A DNA stretch of 64,000 nucleotides from Microcaldota archaeon (GTDB lineage: Archaea > Micrarchaeota > Micrarchaeia > Micrarchaeales > Micrarchaeaceae): contig JAJZBL010000002.1 in assembly GCA_021798935.1 (NCBI GenBank), positions 1 to 64,000 of the forward strand, in the 5' to 3' direction. The notes under the pieces are model-generated. The model was not told where the DNA came from, made no database searches, and saw nothing but the letters and a program-made list of their open reading frames with translations. Below, one piece after another: positions 53,068-62,541 of this stretch. A program made the translations under genes and the position numbers. Each line of letters opens with the position of its first letter. Position 1 is the stretch's first letter.

Positions 53068-54042
53068 TTAAAATATCAAAAAGTAAATCACTATGAATAT
53101 TGTTATCCATAAAAGCAATGGAGGTATAGCCGGAAGGGCTCTCTTGTACCTGTCCAATAGGAACATTGTAAACAACATCCCGAATATTGACCCTATTACT
53201 ATGAACATTGGAAGTATGAAATTGTAGCTTACCTTGAATGCTGAGACTGCAACCATCAATGGGAATATCATATCTCCAGTCCCTAAAGCGCTGCTTGTAG
53301 GAACTTCTGCATAACCCTGCTTGTCGAACACCTCAAACAGGCAGGTTTTGCTTTTCTTTGATGCTTCTTTCTCATTTTCTTCATATTCTTTCAGCTGCTC
53401 AGCTGACAATTCAGATCTTGGCACTGCTTCCACTTCCGTAGAATCTACAAGAAGAGCGAGATTATTTTCTATCGCAGTATTTGCCAATGTAAGCATGTGC
53501 TTTGTAACGAATACTGATATGAAATCATATACCGCCATTATGGCCATGAATGCAAGTGCAATTTCAAAGCTGAATCCTATGCCAAGTATGGTGCCAAACC
53601 CTATCGCAGATATTATCGCAACAGAATTTCTGAGGTTTGGCCATTTCCTCTTCAGCAATATCAATGCTATTCCCAGCATTCCTGCAACTGCCATACCTAT
53701 GTAAAGCGATGTAGTGCTTACCTCAAATGGCGAGAACAACTCGATGAAGAAGTAAAATCCTGTAAGGAATATAACAAAAAGCTCCAGCAGTTTGAAAATG
53801 TTGTGATATACCTTAAGCACTAGCAGGAGTATTGCTGTAGCTATCACTATATATATTACAAAGTAAATTGCGGTAATTGGAGTGCTCACCACATTTGCAG
53901 CAGATATATTGCTTATCGATATTCCATTGAATTGTATTGCAACCAGAAACAGCCCAAAGAACTGGACTATCATGAACATTATTATAATCTGCAAAAATTG
54001 CCTTGTCCCTATAAGCTTAAGACTCAAAAATAACACCTTCAT
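53068..54042 (-). CDS. Presenilin-like A22 intramembrane aspartyl protease
   Basis: Intramembrane protease of the presenilin/signal-peptide-peptidase homologue group. The 324-aa protein has about nine helices. The first catalytic Asp is in AIMAVYDFISVF (about residue 172), the second in STSALGTGDMIFPLMV (about 263), and the C-terminal RALPAIPPLLLW carries the PAL motif. A cytosolic loop of about 50 charged residues lies between the two. It would cut helices within the membrane, for example signal remnants. Its ATG overlaps the MCM stop by four bases, so translation is coupled. The tie to MCM is only positional. Confidence 0.88.
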   Translation of the reverse strand: MKVLFLSLKLIGTRQFLQIIIMFMIVQFFGLFLVAIQFNGISISNISAANVVSTPITAIYFVIYIVIATAILLLVLKVYHNIFKLLELFVIFLTGFYFFIELFSPFEVSTTSLYIGMAVAGMLGIALILLKRKWPNLRNSVAIISAIGFGTILGIGFSFEIALAFMAIMAVYDFISVFVTKHMLTLANTAIENNLALLVDSTEVEAVPRSELSAEQLKEYEENEKEASKKSKTCLFEVFDKQGYAEVPTSSALGTGDMIFPLMVAVSAFKVSYNFILPMFIVIGSIFGMLFTMFLLDRYKRALPAIPPLLLWITIFIVIYFLIF

Positions 54043-56102
54043 TCTTCTTCATGCCTGATCACCTTTATTATTCCCATCTTTGGGCTGAATATATCACCGC
54101 TCTGCTCAAGTTCATTTATGTATTTGTTTGCTGTATTTTTATCTATGCCGTCTTTTGCAACTTCCTCGAATATGCGATCTATCTTTGCTGACCCTTCTGC
54201 TTCCTCAAGCTTCTTTATTGCATCCAATATTACGTTTATCTTGTCAACTTTCTCCCTTGGCATGCCTGTCAATATTGTATCTATATCAGTGCGCCCTTCT
54301 GTGTCTACTGCCAATGTCTTAAGCATATATTCGCTTAGGTTTATTGCCAAATTTGCATCTTCTACGCTTACCACGTCCCTGAGCTGGCTTTTTGCACTCG
54401 CTTCAGCCATCCTTATCAAACCTTCTATCTGCCTTGGGGTTATAGGTGTTGCCCCCTTCATAGATCCTGCACGCCTTAGATCAACATAATAATCCTTTAT
54501 TCTCTTTGACGCTTCTTCGCTCAACCTAGGCATCACGTACCTCTTCGCATATGCAATATACTTCTTCAGGAGCATATGCCCTATAGGAGGCTCTTCCGCC
54601 ATCACATTGCTCTCCACATCGGCTATAGCTGCTCCTGCTGCCTCGTGCTGGTTGAGTATATAGTTCGCAATGCTCTTGTCAAGTTCTGTGTCCATTATAT
54701 CCCTTATAGGAAATATCAAGTCAAACCTTGACAATAATGTAGGAGATATATCAAACTGCTCCGCAGGATACTTGTGAGGATCAAACCTTCCAAACTTAGG
54801 ATTTGCGGCAGCTAGTACAGATGCCTTTGCATTGAAAGTCGCTATTATCCCTGCCTTTGCTACACTTATTGTCTGAGATTCTAATGCTTCGTGAAGTGAA
54901 GCGGTATCCTCTTCGCTTATCTTATCGAATTCATCTATAGCTACTATTCCCCCATTGCCAAGAACCATTGCTCCTGCTTTAAGTGTCCATCCGCCCTCTG
55001 AAAAGTCGTCCCTTTCTGCAACTGCAGTCAATCCTCCTCCAGTAACCGATTTTCCGCTAACATATATGCCTTTTGGAACCAGCCTTGCTACGGACTGCAA
55101 TATTCTAGTCTTAGCGCTTCCAGGATCTCCTATAAGCAATATATGCATATCGCTTCTTATAGGGCCTCCATCAACCAGCTTCTTTCCAGGTGTTCCCCCA
55201 AAAAGCTGCAACGCTACTGCCTGCTTGATCTCATTATAGCCATATATTGATGGGGCTACAGATTGAGTTACTTTATTAAATATATCAGGATCCTTTGACA
55301 ACTCCTTTATCTGCCTCTCTTCATCTTCGCTTATGTCTATGTCTGCGAATTCCTTCTGCTTTGTTTCCAATGAAGTTACATTAAGGTACATCGAGTAGAC
55401 ACTAGGATCAACTTTGCCTCTTGAATCCTTTCTTGGGCGTATCTTCAGTATACCTGAAATTTCCACTCTATCTCCTGGAATTGCCATATTGACAAGATCA
55501 TCATCGAGCCATGCTTCCAATTGCCATGTTGGTATGCTTCCGCTCAGCCTTTCGAGAGGGTCTTGCACAGCTATCTTTTGGGAATTAAAGAATGTCGATT
55601 CTTCAGGAACTATCTTCAATGTTCGCTTTTTGCACTCAGGGCATACCTTAGGTATCTCCTCTTTTTCCAAATTAGCTTGCACCTTCGCATTGCAGAATGT
55701 ACACACAAATACGGCATCCCTTATTTTTGGCCTTATGTCCGACCTCTTTACAACCAAAGCATCTATCGAGACAAACTTGTTTATATAAGCTGATCCTATA
55801 TTCAGCACCATGGGCGTATTTATAGATTGGTTGTAAAATCTTACGTGAGGAATGTAAGTATCGAAATTCAATCCGCTCAATTTGCCCCTAAGTGATTCAT
55901 TCGCTGCATCAATTATAATTTCAGGATCTGCTATAAGGTTTGTAGCAGTGTCAGGATCAAACTCTTCAAGATCTCCTATATCTACCATTAAGCTGCGCTT
56001 ATTCGGGAATTTGATTATTATATCCTTAATCTCGTCCGAATAGTAAGACTCGAAAAATTCGTCGAAGAGCAATTTTAAAGAGGAAACTTGTTGTTCTGCC
56101 AT
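54039..56102 (-). CDS. mcm: MCM replicative DNA helicase
   Basis: Hexameric 3'-5' replicative helicase. The protein (about 687 aa) has the N-terminal OB region with a zinc ribbon (CTFCNAKVQ, CPECKKR near residues 130-155), Walker A GDPGSAKTRILQSVA, the pre-sensor hairpin, Walker B VAIDEFDKIS, LAAANPKFGRFDP and the arginine finger LLSRFDLIFPI, then a C-terminal winged helix. The length fits archaeal MCM and no intein is present. ATG at 56102 with GTGGTCAAA before it is preferred to GTG at 56111. The presenilin-like gene overlaps its end. Confidence 0.95.
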   Translation of the reverse strand: MAEQQVSSLKLLFDEFFESYYSDEIKDIIIKFPNKRSLMVDIGDLEEFDPDTATNLIADPEIIIDAANESLRGKLSGLNFDTYIPHVRFYNQSINTPMVLNIGSAYINKFVSIDALVVKRSDIRPKIRDAVFVCTFCNAKVQANLEKEEIPKVCPECKKRTLKIVPEESTFFNSQKIAVQDPLERLSGSIPTWQLEAWLDDDLVNMAIPGDRVEISGILKIRPRKDSRGKVDPSVYSMYLNVTSLETKQKEFADIDISEDEERQIKELSKDPDIFNKVTQSVAPSIYGYNEIKQAVALQLFGGTPGKKLVDGGPIRSDMHILLIGDPGSAKTRILQSVARLVPKGIYVSGKSVTGGGLTAVAERDDFSEGGWTLKAGAMVLGNGGIVAIDEFDKISEEDTASLHEALESQTISVAKAGIIATFNAKASVLAAANPKFGRFDPHKYPAEQFDISPTLLSRFDLIFPIRDIMDTELDKSIANYILNQHEAAGAAIADVESNVMAEEPPIGHMLLKKYIAYAKRYVMPRLSEEASKRIKDYYVDLRRAGSMKGATPITPRQIEGLIRMAEASAKSQLRDVVSVEDANLAINLSEYMLKTLAVDTEGRTDIDTILTGMPREKVDKINVILDAIKKLEEAEGSAKIDRIFEEVAKDGIDKNTANKYINELEQSGDIFSPKMGIIKVIRHEEE

Positions 56103-56223
56103 TTTGACCACTGCGATTTTATAGCATCTGCACAGCTGTATTTTTATATTTTATTCAAATCAATTTCTATTATATTTCTATTATTTAAGCATTTACGATT
56201 AATTTTATTACAAGTGCATTGAC

Positions 56224-57873
56224 ATGTCAAAATATATAATTACTTCGGCTCTTCCTTATGCAGAGGGAGTGCCACATTTGGGAAACTTTGTTGGATCAAT
56301 CCTTCCCGCAGATGTATTCTACAAATATCTTGAGATGAAAGGGGAAGATGCAATATTCATCTGCGGATCAGACCAGCACGGCACACCTATAGAGATACAA
56401 GCTATAAAGAAAGGAGTAACTCCAAAGGAACTTGCGGAATCAGTCCATGAGAAGATAAAAGAGGCAATGGCAAGGTTTGAATGCACTTTCACATATTACG
56501 GAAAGACCGATTCGGAAAAGAACAAGGAAACAGTATATTGGCTATTTGACAGGCTTTATAAAAATGGCTTTGTAGTTGAAGTGAAGGATATACAGCCTTA
56601 TTGCAATACGGACAAGCTTTTCTTGGCAGATACCTTTATAGAGGGTACATGCCCCTTCTGTGGATATGAAAAGGCGAGAGGAGATCAATGTGAAAATTGC
56701 GGGCATCTTCTAAACCCAACTGATTTGATAAAGCCACATTGCAGGATATGCGGCGGCACTGATATAGTATTCAAGGAGACAAAGAATCTTGCAATAGACT
56801 TAAAGAAGCTTCAGCCGGAGATAAAGAATTTTATAGAAGAGAGAACGGGCAACAACTGGAGCATAACTGCAGTGAACAAGCCAATCAGTTACATTGAACA
56901 GGGATTGAAGCCCAGAGATATAACAAGGGATATCGCTTGGGGATTTGATGTCCCTATGGAAGGATTCAAAGACAAGAAATTCTATGTTTGGTTTGATGCG
57001 GTAATAGGCTACATAGGGATAACAAGGGAATGGGATGAAGATAGATGGGAGAAGTATTGGAAATCTAAGGATACAAAGCTGATACAGTTTATGGGAAAGG
57101 ATAATATTGAATTCCATACGATGATGTGGCCTGGAATACTCATAGGTTCAAGGGAAGGCCTCGCATTGCCGTACACGATAAAGGCCTACGAATACCTTAC
57201 AGCAAGAGGGCTCAAATTCTCAAAGAGCAATGGCATAGGGATGAATGTTGAAAATTCGCTTGAGTTGATGGAGCCTGATTACCTCAGGTTTGCTCTAATA
57301 TATAGGCTTCCGGAAACCTCTGATGCAGATTTCTCAATAGACCTTTTGCTCGAAGTTGTAGACAAGATAATGAATGACAAGATAGGGAATTTTGTGAATA
57401 GGGTCCTTACTATAGCAAGATCTAATTCAGAGTACGTAGGAAAAATTGCAATGTCATCTGATTACAAGGACAGAATAGATTCTATAATAACAAAATACAA
57501 GTCAAACTTTGAATCGATTAATTTAAGGGAAGCGCTTCACAACTTGATAGATCTGGCAGAAGAGGGAAACAGCCTTATAAGCAGTTCAGAACCATGGAAG
57601 ATGAGAAAAAACCTTTCAGATGCAGATGTAAGGAACAAATTCTCAGAGGTGATGGGAAATCTTATCTATACCGTTTATGCGATAGGCATTCTGTCATATC
57701 CGTTTATACCTAAAGCAAGCCATGATATATTGGATTATTTTGGCATATCTTGCAACCCTAAAATGGACTTATTTGAAAAAGAGATAAACTTGAATTACAG
57801 CAAAGAGGTAATTCCAATATTCAAAAAAGCAACTAAAGAACAGATAGAAAAACTTAAAACATTTTCAGATTGA
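56224..57873 (+). CDS. metG: Methionyl-tRNA synthetase
   Basis: Charges tRNA-Met. The 549-aa class I enzyme has the HIGH-type GVPHLGNFVGS (residues about 16-26), a two-knuckle zinc insert (CPFCGYEKARGDQCENCG and CRICGG), WFDAVIGYIG, and the KMSKS-type LKFSKSNGIGM, followed by the anticodon-binding helices with SSEPWKM. It ends without the C-terminal EMAPII-like tRNA-binding domain found in many MetRS; a separate protein of that type is encoded at 2328. The gene is divergent from mcm and followed 66 bases later by asnS. Confidence 0.94.
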   Translation: MSKYIITSALPYAEGVPHLGNFVGSILPADVFYKYLEMKGEDAIFICGSDQHGTPIEIQAIKKGVTPKELAESVHEKIKEAMARFECTFTYYGKTDSEKNKETVYWLFDRLYKNGFVVEVKDIQPYCNTDKLFLADTFIEGTCPFCGYEKARGDQCENCGHLLNPTDLIKPHCRICGGTDIVFKETKNLAIDLKKLQPEIKNFIEERTGNNWSITAVNKPISYIEQGLKPRDITRDIAWGFDVPMEGFKDKKFYVWFDAVIGYIGITREWDEDRWEKYWKSKDTKLIQFMGKDNIEFHTMMWPGILIGSREGLALPYTIKAYEYLTARGLKFSKSNGIGMNVENSLELMEPDYLRFALIYRLPETSDADFSIDLLLEVVDKIMNDKIGNFVNRVLTIARSNSEYVGKIAMSSDYKDRIDSIITKYKSNFESINLREALHNLIDLAEEGNSLISSSEPWKMRKNLSDADVRNKFSEVMGNLIYTVYAIGILSYPFIPKASHDILDYFGISCNPKMDLFEKEINLNYSKEVIPIFKKATKEQIEKLKTFSD

Positions 57874-57948
57874 TTTTGCAAAGGACTAATATTTCCGTTA
57901 TACAAAAGGTTTTTAATGAATTTATCAAAATAGAGAATAGTGGTTTTT

Positions 57949-59256
57949 ATGGAATATCAACACGCTTCGGAAATGAAAGATTATGAGGGGAAAGAGGTTT
58001 CAGTTAGAGGATGGATTTACAGGAAGAGGGAAAGCGGCGGAATCATCTTTATAATTCTTAGGGACAAAAGTGGCACAGTTCAAATATCAATCAAGAAAGA
58101 TTCAGTAAGCCCAGAAACATGGAGTGATGCTGAGAAATCAACTATAGAATCGAGCATTGAGGCCTCTGGAGTACTTAAGAAGGATAGCAGATCGCCAACA
58201 GGGTATGAAATAACTGGAAAATCCCTTAAATTAATAAGCTTGTCAGAACCTTTTCCTATAACTGAATATCAGAGCACAGAGCTTCTTCTTGACAACAGGC
58301 ATCTTTGGCTTAGGAGCAGAAAGATGACTGAGATAATGAAAGTAAGGTCACATATATTCAAGTATGCAAGGGAAATGCTTGACAACTTAGGATTTTATGA
58401 AATTACTCCTCCGATAATAACAGCATCAGGTGGAGAAACAGGAGCAGATATGTTCGAATTGGATTATTATGGAAAGAAGGCATATCTGACTGAATCATCG
58501 CAGCTTTATGCTGAATCGATGATATATGCACTTGAGAAAGTATATTCATTTGTCCCATCATTCAGAGCTGAGAAATCAAGGACTATAAAGCATCTTGCAG
58601 AATATTGGCACCTTGAACCTGAGATGGCTTATTATGACCTTGATATGAATATGGAGCTGCAGGAGAATTTGATAAGCTACATAGCACAGCATGTTGCAGA
58701 TAATGATGAAGAATCCTTAAAGGAGCTTAATATAAGCAAGGAGTCATTGAAAATGGTAAAGCCCCCATTCAAAAGGATAACTTATGAGAAAGCAATTGAA
58801 ATTTTAAATGACAAAGGAAAGGATCTGAAATGGGGAGATGACTTTGGCGTTGATGAAGAAAGGCTCCTTACAGAGGATGAGGAAAAACCAATATTTGTCA
58901 CTTACTGGCCAAAGGAACTTAAGGCGTTCTATATGCCAATAAACCCAAAAGATGAAAGGACAGTTCTATGCGCTGATATGCAGGCACCTCATGGAAACGG
59001 AGAGATAATAGGCGCAAGCCAGAGAATCTACAAATATGATGATCTCATGGAAAGATTCCATGAAGTCGAAAAGGCAAAAGGTGTAAAGTTTAACATGGAC
59101 AACTACAAATGGTATATAGATTTGGCAAGGTATGGATCTGTGCCTCATGCAGGGTTTGGAATGGGCATGGAGAGAGTGATAAAGTGGGTGCTTGGTCTAG
59201 ACCATATAAGGGACGCAATACCTTACCCAAGGATGATGAACAGGAATTATCCTTGA
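57949..59256 (+). CDS. asnS: Asparaginyl-tRNA synthetase (class IIb)
   Basis: Class IIb synthetase of about 435 aa. The OB anticodon domain (KEVSVRGWIYRKRESGG) is followed by the catalytic core: TPPIITASGGETGADMFEL, motif 2 FRAEKSRTIKHLAEYWHLEPE, GNGEIIGASQRIYKYDDL and motif 3 GFGMGMERVIKWVLGL. ASGGETGADMF and LTESSQLYAE resemble archaeal AsnRS more than AspRS, and the flipping-loop and Asp-binding residues typical of AspRS are missing, but a relaxed AspRS cannot be fully ruled out. The ATG at 57949 follows GTGGTTTTT. It lies directly after metG, likely on one transcript. Confidence 0.8.
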   Translation: MEYQHASEMKDYEGKEVSVRGWIYRKRESGGIIFIILRDKSGTVQISIKKDSVSPETWSDAEKSTIESSIEASGVLKKDSRSPTGYEITGKSLKLISLSEPFPITEYQSTELLLDNRHLWLRSRKMTEIMKVRSHIFKYAREMLDNLGFYEITPPIITASGGETGADMFELDYYGKKAYLTESSQLYAESMIYALEKVYSFVPSFRAEKSRTIKHLAEYWHLEPEMAYYDLDMNMELQENLISYIAQHVADNDEESLKELNISKESLKMVKPPFKRITYEKAIEILNDKGKDLKWGDDFGVDEERLLTEDEEKPIFVTYWPKELKAFYMPINPKDERTVLCADMQAPHGNGEIIGASQRIYKYDDLMERFHEVEKAKGVKFNMDNYKWYIDLARYGSVPHAGFGMGMERVIKWVLGLDHIRDAIPYPRMMNRNYP

Positions 59257-59416
59257 TTCCTGCTTAAAAATCAATTAATTTCATCTGCCAAAGTTTGTTC
59301 TCTTTTTGCTTATTTTTCATTTTAGATTCTCTAATTTTGCAATTAATAGTATATTGGGACAATTTATTTATAATTATATTTCATATGTAAGCTGTAGATA
59401 TTGAAAAGCGACGGCT

Positions 59417-60031
59417 ATGGAGTCTAAAAGTGAGAGGATTAGGGAAAAGTCCATTGCTGAATATGGGCTTGCAATAATATTCGTTATAATAATCGCGGTG
59501 GTTGTCATAACATTGCTTGCTCTGAATGGATTCAAGATAAACAGTGATGGCAACCCTTTTGCGCTTCCTGCTTCTAACCTTAAAACTACATGTACTGCAG
59601 CAAAAGGTGCAATATGTGCTATGCCAAGTGGCTATCCAAGGGGGTTCCTTATAACATTAGGACAGCTTTCCAATAAAAATTGGAAATTTGCAACAATAGC
59701 TTTTGTTCCTAATGGGTCTTCTATGCCAAAAAATATAAGCAGCCTGTATGCTTATCCAGATGGATCGGTTCTTGCTCGAGAGATATTAAATAACATTATA
59801 GAAAATAATACAGAGTTTCATAATCTAGAAAGCGGGTACATAATGCATGCAACTTTCAACGACTCATATTCAATAAACTCAGGTGTAATTAGTTATTCCG
59901 CTACCATACCAAATAAAAGTGCTTCTTCTATTTCAGGAAGTATCTGGGCTATTTACACTATTAATGGATCAATTGCAAAAGGGCCTTTTAATAAAGTAGA
60001 ATTAGCAAACGTAATTATAGCTATAAAATAA
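59417..60031 (+). CDS. Class III signal-peptide pilin-like protein
   Basis: A 204-aa exported protein. Residues 1-35 are a charged head (KSERIREKS) followed by IAEYGLAIIFVIIIAVVVIT, the pilin-type signal with a Glu at +5 after the cleavage region, then a long extracellular beta-rich body with two close Cys (TTCTAAKGAICAM) and several N-glycosylation-like sites. Unlike the LamG paralogues there is no LamG domain. The family is not known to me. It is a lone gene between asnS and the radical SAM gene; a prepilin-peptidase would be needed for its maturation and is not in the window. Confidence 0.7.
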   Translation: MESKSERIREKSIAEYGLAIIFVIIIAVVVITLLALNGFKINSDGNPFALPASNLKTTCTAAKGAICAMPSGYPRGFLITLGQLSNKNWKFATIAFVPNGSSMPKNISSLYAYPDGSVLAREILNNIIENNTEFHNLESGYIMHATFNDSYSINSGVISYSATIPNKSASSISGSIWAIYTINGSIAKGPFNKVELANVIIAIK

Positions 60032-60102
60032 CTAAAATAATTAGGAAACTAAAAATAAAGGGCAAATCAACCAATTAAACTGCAGATATACTAATGCGAT
60101 TA

Positions 60103-61782
60103 TCAATTGATCTGCGATACTGATTCTATTATCCTGTCTTTGTCTCCGTTAAGCCCATATGTATTTACCTTCTCAAGGTCTACACCTGCTTTCTTCGCAA
60201 GCTTGCCTATATAGTTCAGCAGTATGCCGCTTCCTATATCCATTGCTGTAGTAGTGCCGAACCTTGTAATGAGGTTACCTTTTGATTCTGCACGTGCATC
60301 TCTCAAGGCCATTTTCCTCAAGTGCCTATATGATGCATAGTATACAGCAAACATTGAAGGCTTGAGCATCTGCTCGTTTAGGCTATGGGATTTTATCCTT
60401 CCCATAGGCACATTCACCATAGGTGTTACAGTAAACTCAAATGGCCTCCCATCAACGTATGAATTGCTCAACTTATTTATCAGCGCTACAGTTTCCCAGT
60501 TGTCCTCATCAGTTTCTCCCTCTTGGCCCACCTGGACTGTGAATGCAGGGCGCCAATAGTACTTTGTGAAAGTTTGAACGCCTCTCCACACAATTTCATG
60601 CCATGAACCATCAGGCCCTACCTTCAAAGGCAGTGTCTTCGCTGGCATATGCCTCTTCGCCAATTCCTCGCTCCCTGTTTCCAGCCCTACCTGTACGCCT
60701 ATCCAATTGTTAGGCCCAGCCTGTGCAATTGATGAAAGCTTTTCTATAAGATCAGGAAATCCTGCAGGTATAGCTATTCTCCCATGTGTAGGGTTCATAT
60801 ACTTCACTCCTGGAATATGCTTTATCTCAGTGAACAACTCTATCAATGCTTCTTGATTTGGCTCGAAGAACTTGCCATGCTTGTAACCAAAGAATTCATC
60901 AGAGTGCAGCCATGCTTTGTTGGTAGTGCCTGATTTTATATTTACTTCTATCTCTTTTTTTATAAAATCCAAAGGCTGATACCTTAGAGGCCTCAGCGTA
61001 ACTTCGCAGAAATCGCATCCTATCCCGCATCCCCTCATTATCTCTACCATACCCTTTATCGAAGGCCTTACTATAGGTGAGATTTTATCAAGCTTAGGGT
61101 ACTGGCCATAGGATTTCCTTGATATGAATCTTTCATCGCTTACTGAGCTCATCTGAAATTTGTCATCAAATGTGAGATATCCCGTATTGAACATCGACTT
61201 ATCAATCTGCCCTGTGCTCAGCTGCTCGAACAGGTCTATTAGGACATCATCTGTCTCTCCCTGCACTGCGTAGTCTATATTCATTTTCTCGAATTCATCC
61301 TTTAATACAGTAAAGTCCCAAACTCCCGGGCCTCCCACTACTAGCTTTGCTTTCTTGCCCTTCCTTGCCCTGTTCAAAGTATCTATCAATATTTCAAAAT
61401 CGCGCCTTACCCATGCATAGAAATCGCCGCCGAAAAGCACTGCGTAAGACATCGTCAATGGCCCTATGCCAAATGGATCCATAGTTGATACTCCTATTAC
61501 CTCTGTGTTGTCATCGATAAACTTCGCTGCATTATTGCCATCCGTAACGGCTACATCTTTCCTTGGATACTTCTCAAGGAGCTTTGCCTCAAGCTTCCTT
61601 ATGGAATATGGTGCTACAAGGAGTTCCCCATCATCCATATACTTTGGATGATCACCTTTAAGGAAATTGTAGATCCCTGAGGGTATGGTCTTCTTTGGTG
61701 CGCTCGGCAAAAAGTCAAGCAAAGGAAAGTCGTGATATGTGTAGATTAAGGTAGAGTCAGCTACCAGTACGAATTTTGCCAT
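60103..61782 (-). CDS. B12-binding radical SAM protein
   Basis: Radical S-adenosylmethionine enzyme of about 559 aa with an N-terminal cobalamin-binding Rossmann region (VIGVSTMDPFGIG, LVVGGPGVWDFTV, AVQGETDDVLIDLFE). The 4Fe-4S motif is CxxxCxxC in MRGCGIGCDFCEVTLRPLRY, near residue 250. The core TIM-barrel follows, with WIGVQVGLETGSEELAKRHM. The class is COG1032; substrate and reaction (methylation or rearrangement) are unknown. The last 90 residues are a helical tail. The ATG at 61782 follows GATGGTAAAA. It is a single gene between a pilin-like gene and a hydrolase. Confidence 0.82.
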   Translation of the reverse strand: MAKFVLVADSTLIYTYHDFPLLDFLPSAPKKTIPSGIYNFLKGDHPKYMDDGELLVAPYSIRKLEAKLLEKYPRKDVAVTDGNNAAKFIDDNTEVIGVSTMDPFGIGPLTMSYAVLFGGDFYAWVRRDFEILIDTLNRARKGKKAKLVVGGPGVWDFTVLKDEFEKMNIDYAVQGETDDVLIDLFEQLSTGQIDKSMFNTGYLTFDDKFQMSSVSDERFISRKSYGQYPKLDKISPIVRPSIKGMVEIMRGCGIGCDFCEVTLRPLRYQPLDFIKKEIEVNIKSGTTNKAWLHSDEFFGYKHGKFFEPNQEALIELFTEIKHIPGVKYMNPTHGRIAIPAGFPDLIEKLSSIAQAGPNNWIGVQVGLETGSEELAKRHMPAKTLPLKVGPDGSWHEIVWRGVQTFTKYYWRPAFTVQVGQEGETDEDNWETVALINKLSNSYVDGRPFEFTVTPMVNVPMGRIKSHSLNEQMLKPSMFAVYYASYRHLRKMALRDARAESKGNLITRFGTTTAMDIGSGILLNYIGKLAKKAGVDLEKVNTYGLNGDKDRIIESVSQIN

Positions 61783-61947
61783 TTTTACCATCTTATAAAT
61801 TCATTTAATTTACAGATTTCATAAAAAATATTTTTAAATTATTTGCTTTTCTATAGATAATTTAGTATAATTTTAAACTATATTTAAGGAAATGCCTCTT
61901 GCACAAAATTGTTTAGTTTTAATTATTTTATAATATAAGGTGTTCAA

Positions 61948-62529
61948 ATGGAAAAAGAAAAATTTACTTTTGGCAACAATGAGATTTCATATTTTCATTC
62001 AGATGTAAATAAAGGCAAGCAAATACTGCTGATGCACGGATATAATTTTAACACACAGATATGGATAGATGTTGGGCTGGTTGAAAAGCTGAATGGCATT
62101 GGCTATGATGTATTTTCGCTTGATGTGCCTGGATTCCCAAAGAGCGAGAATCATTTTGAATTATCCAGAGATGATATGGAAAAGATGCTGGAGGTGTTTA
62201 TAAAAGATAAAATGCATTCAAAAGCTATTATTCTTGGAGCAAGTGCAAGTGGAAGGATAGCTCTTGAATTTGCAGAAAATCATTCAGACCTGCTGAGCAA
62301 GCTTATACTTGTCGATCCTGTATATAAATCAGTTGAATTTGGCAAATTGAAAGGCATTGATGTATTAGGCATATGGGGAAGCAATGATCCGATATCAAAA
62401 CCTTTCAGCAGTGTTGCCGGAAACATAAAGCTTGCAATATTAAAAGGTGCAGGCCATGCTTGCTATCTCGACAAGCCAAAAGAGTTCAATTCTGCGATAG
62501 CAAACTTTTTGGAGGGCAATATCAGGTAG
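61948..62529 (+). CDS. ABHD14-like alpha/beta hydrolase
   Basis: A 193-aa alpha/beta-fold protein. The nucleophile elbow reads ILGASASGR, the S-x-S-x-S-G type found in ABHD14/CIB proteins rather than the usual GxSxG. The C-terminal LKGAGHACYLDKPKEFNSAI is strikingly like the corresponding block of human ABHD14B (which reads GAGHPCYLDKP), and IWGSNDPISKPF supplies the acid. ABHD14B transfers acetyl groups from lysine to CoA, but activity here is unknown. AAGGTGTTCAA precedes the ATG. It is convergent with the large membrane gene at the right edge. Confidence 0.8.
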   Translation: MEKEKFTFGNNEISYFHSDVNKGKQILLMHGYNFNTQIWIDVGLVEKLNGIGYDVFSLDVPGFPKSENHFELSRDDMEKMLEVFIKDKMHSKAIILGASASGRIALEFAENHSDLLSKLILVDPVYKSVEFGKLKGIDVLGIWGSNDPISKPFSSVAGNIKLAILKGAGHACYLDKPKEFNSAIANFLEGNIR

Positions 62530-62541
62530 TGTAAAACAGGA

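Noticed and set aside
20124..56102. Inteins in CDC48, RtcB, MCM or the helicases.
   Set aside because: All have normal family length, with motifs continuous and no inserted hedgehog/intein blocks.
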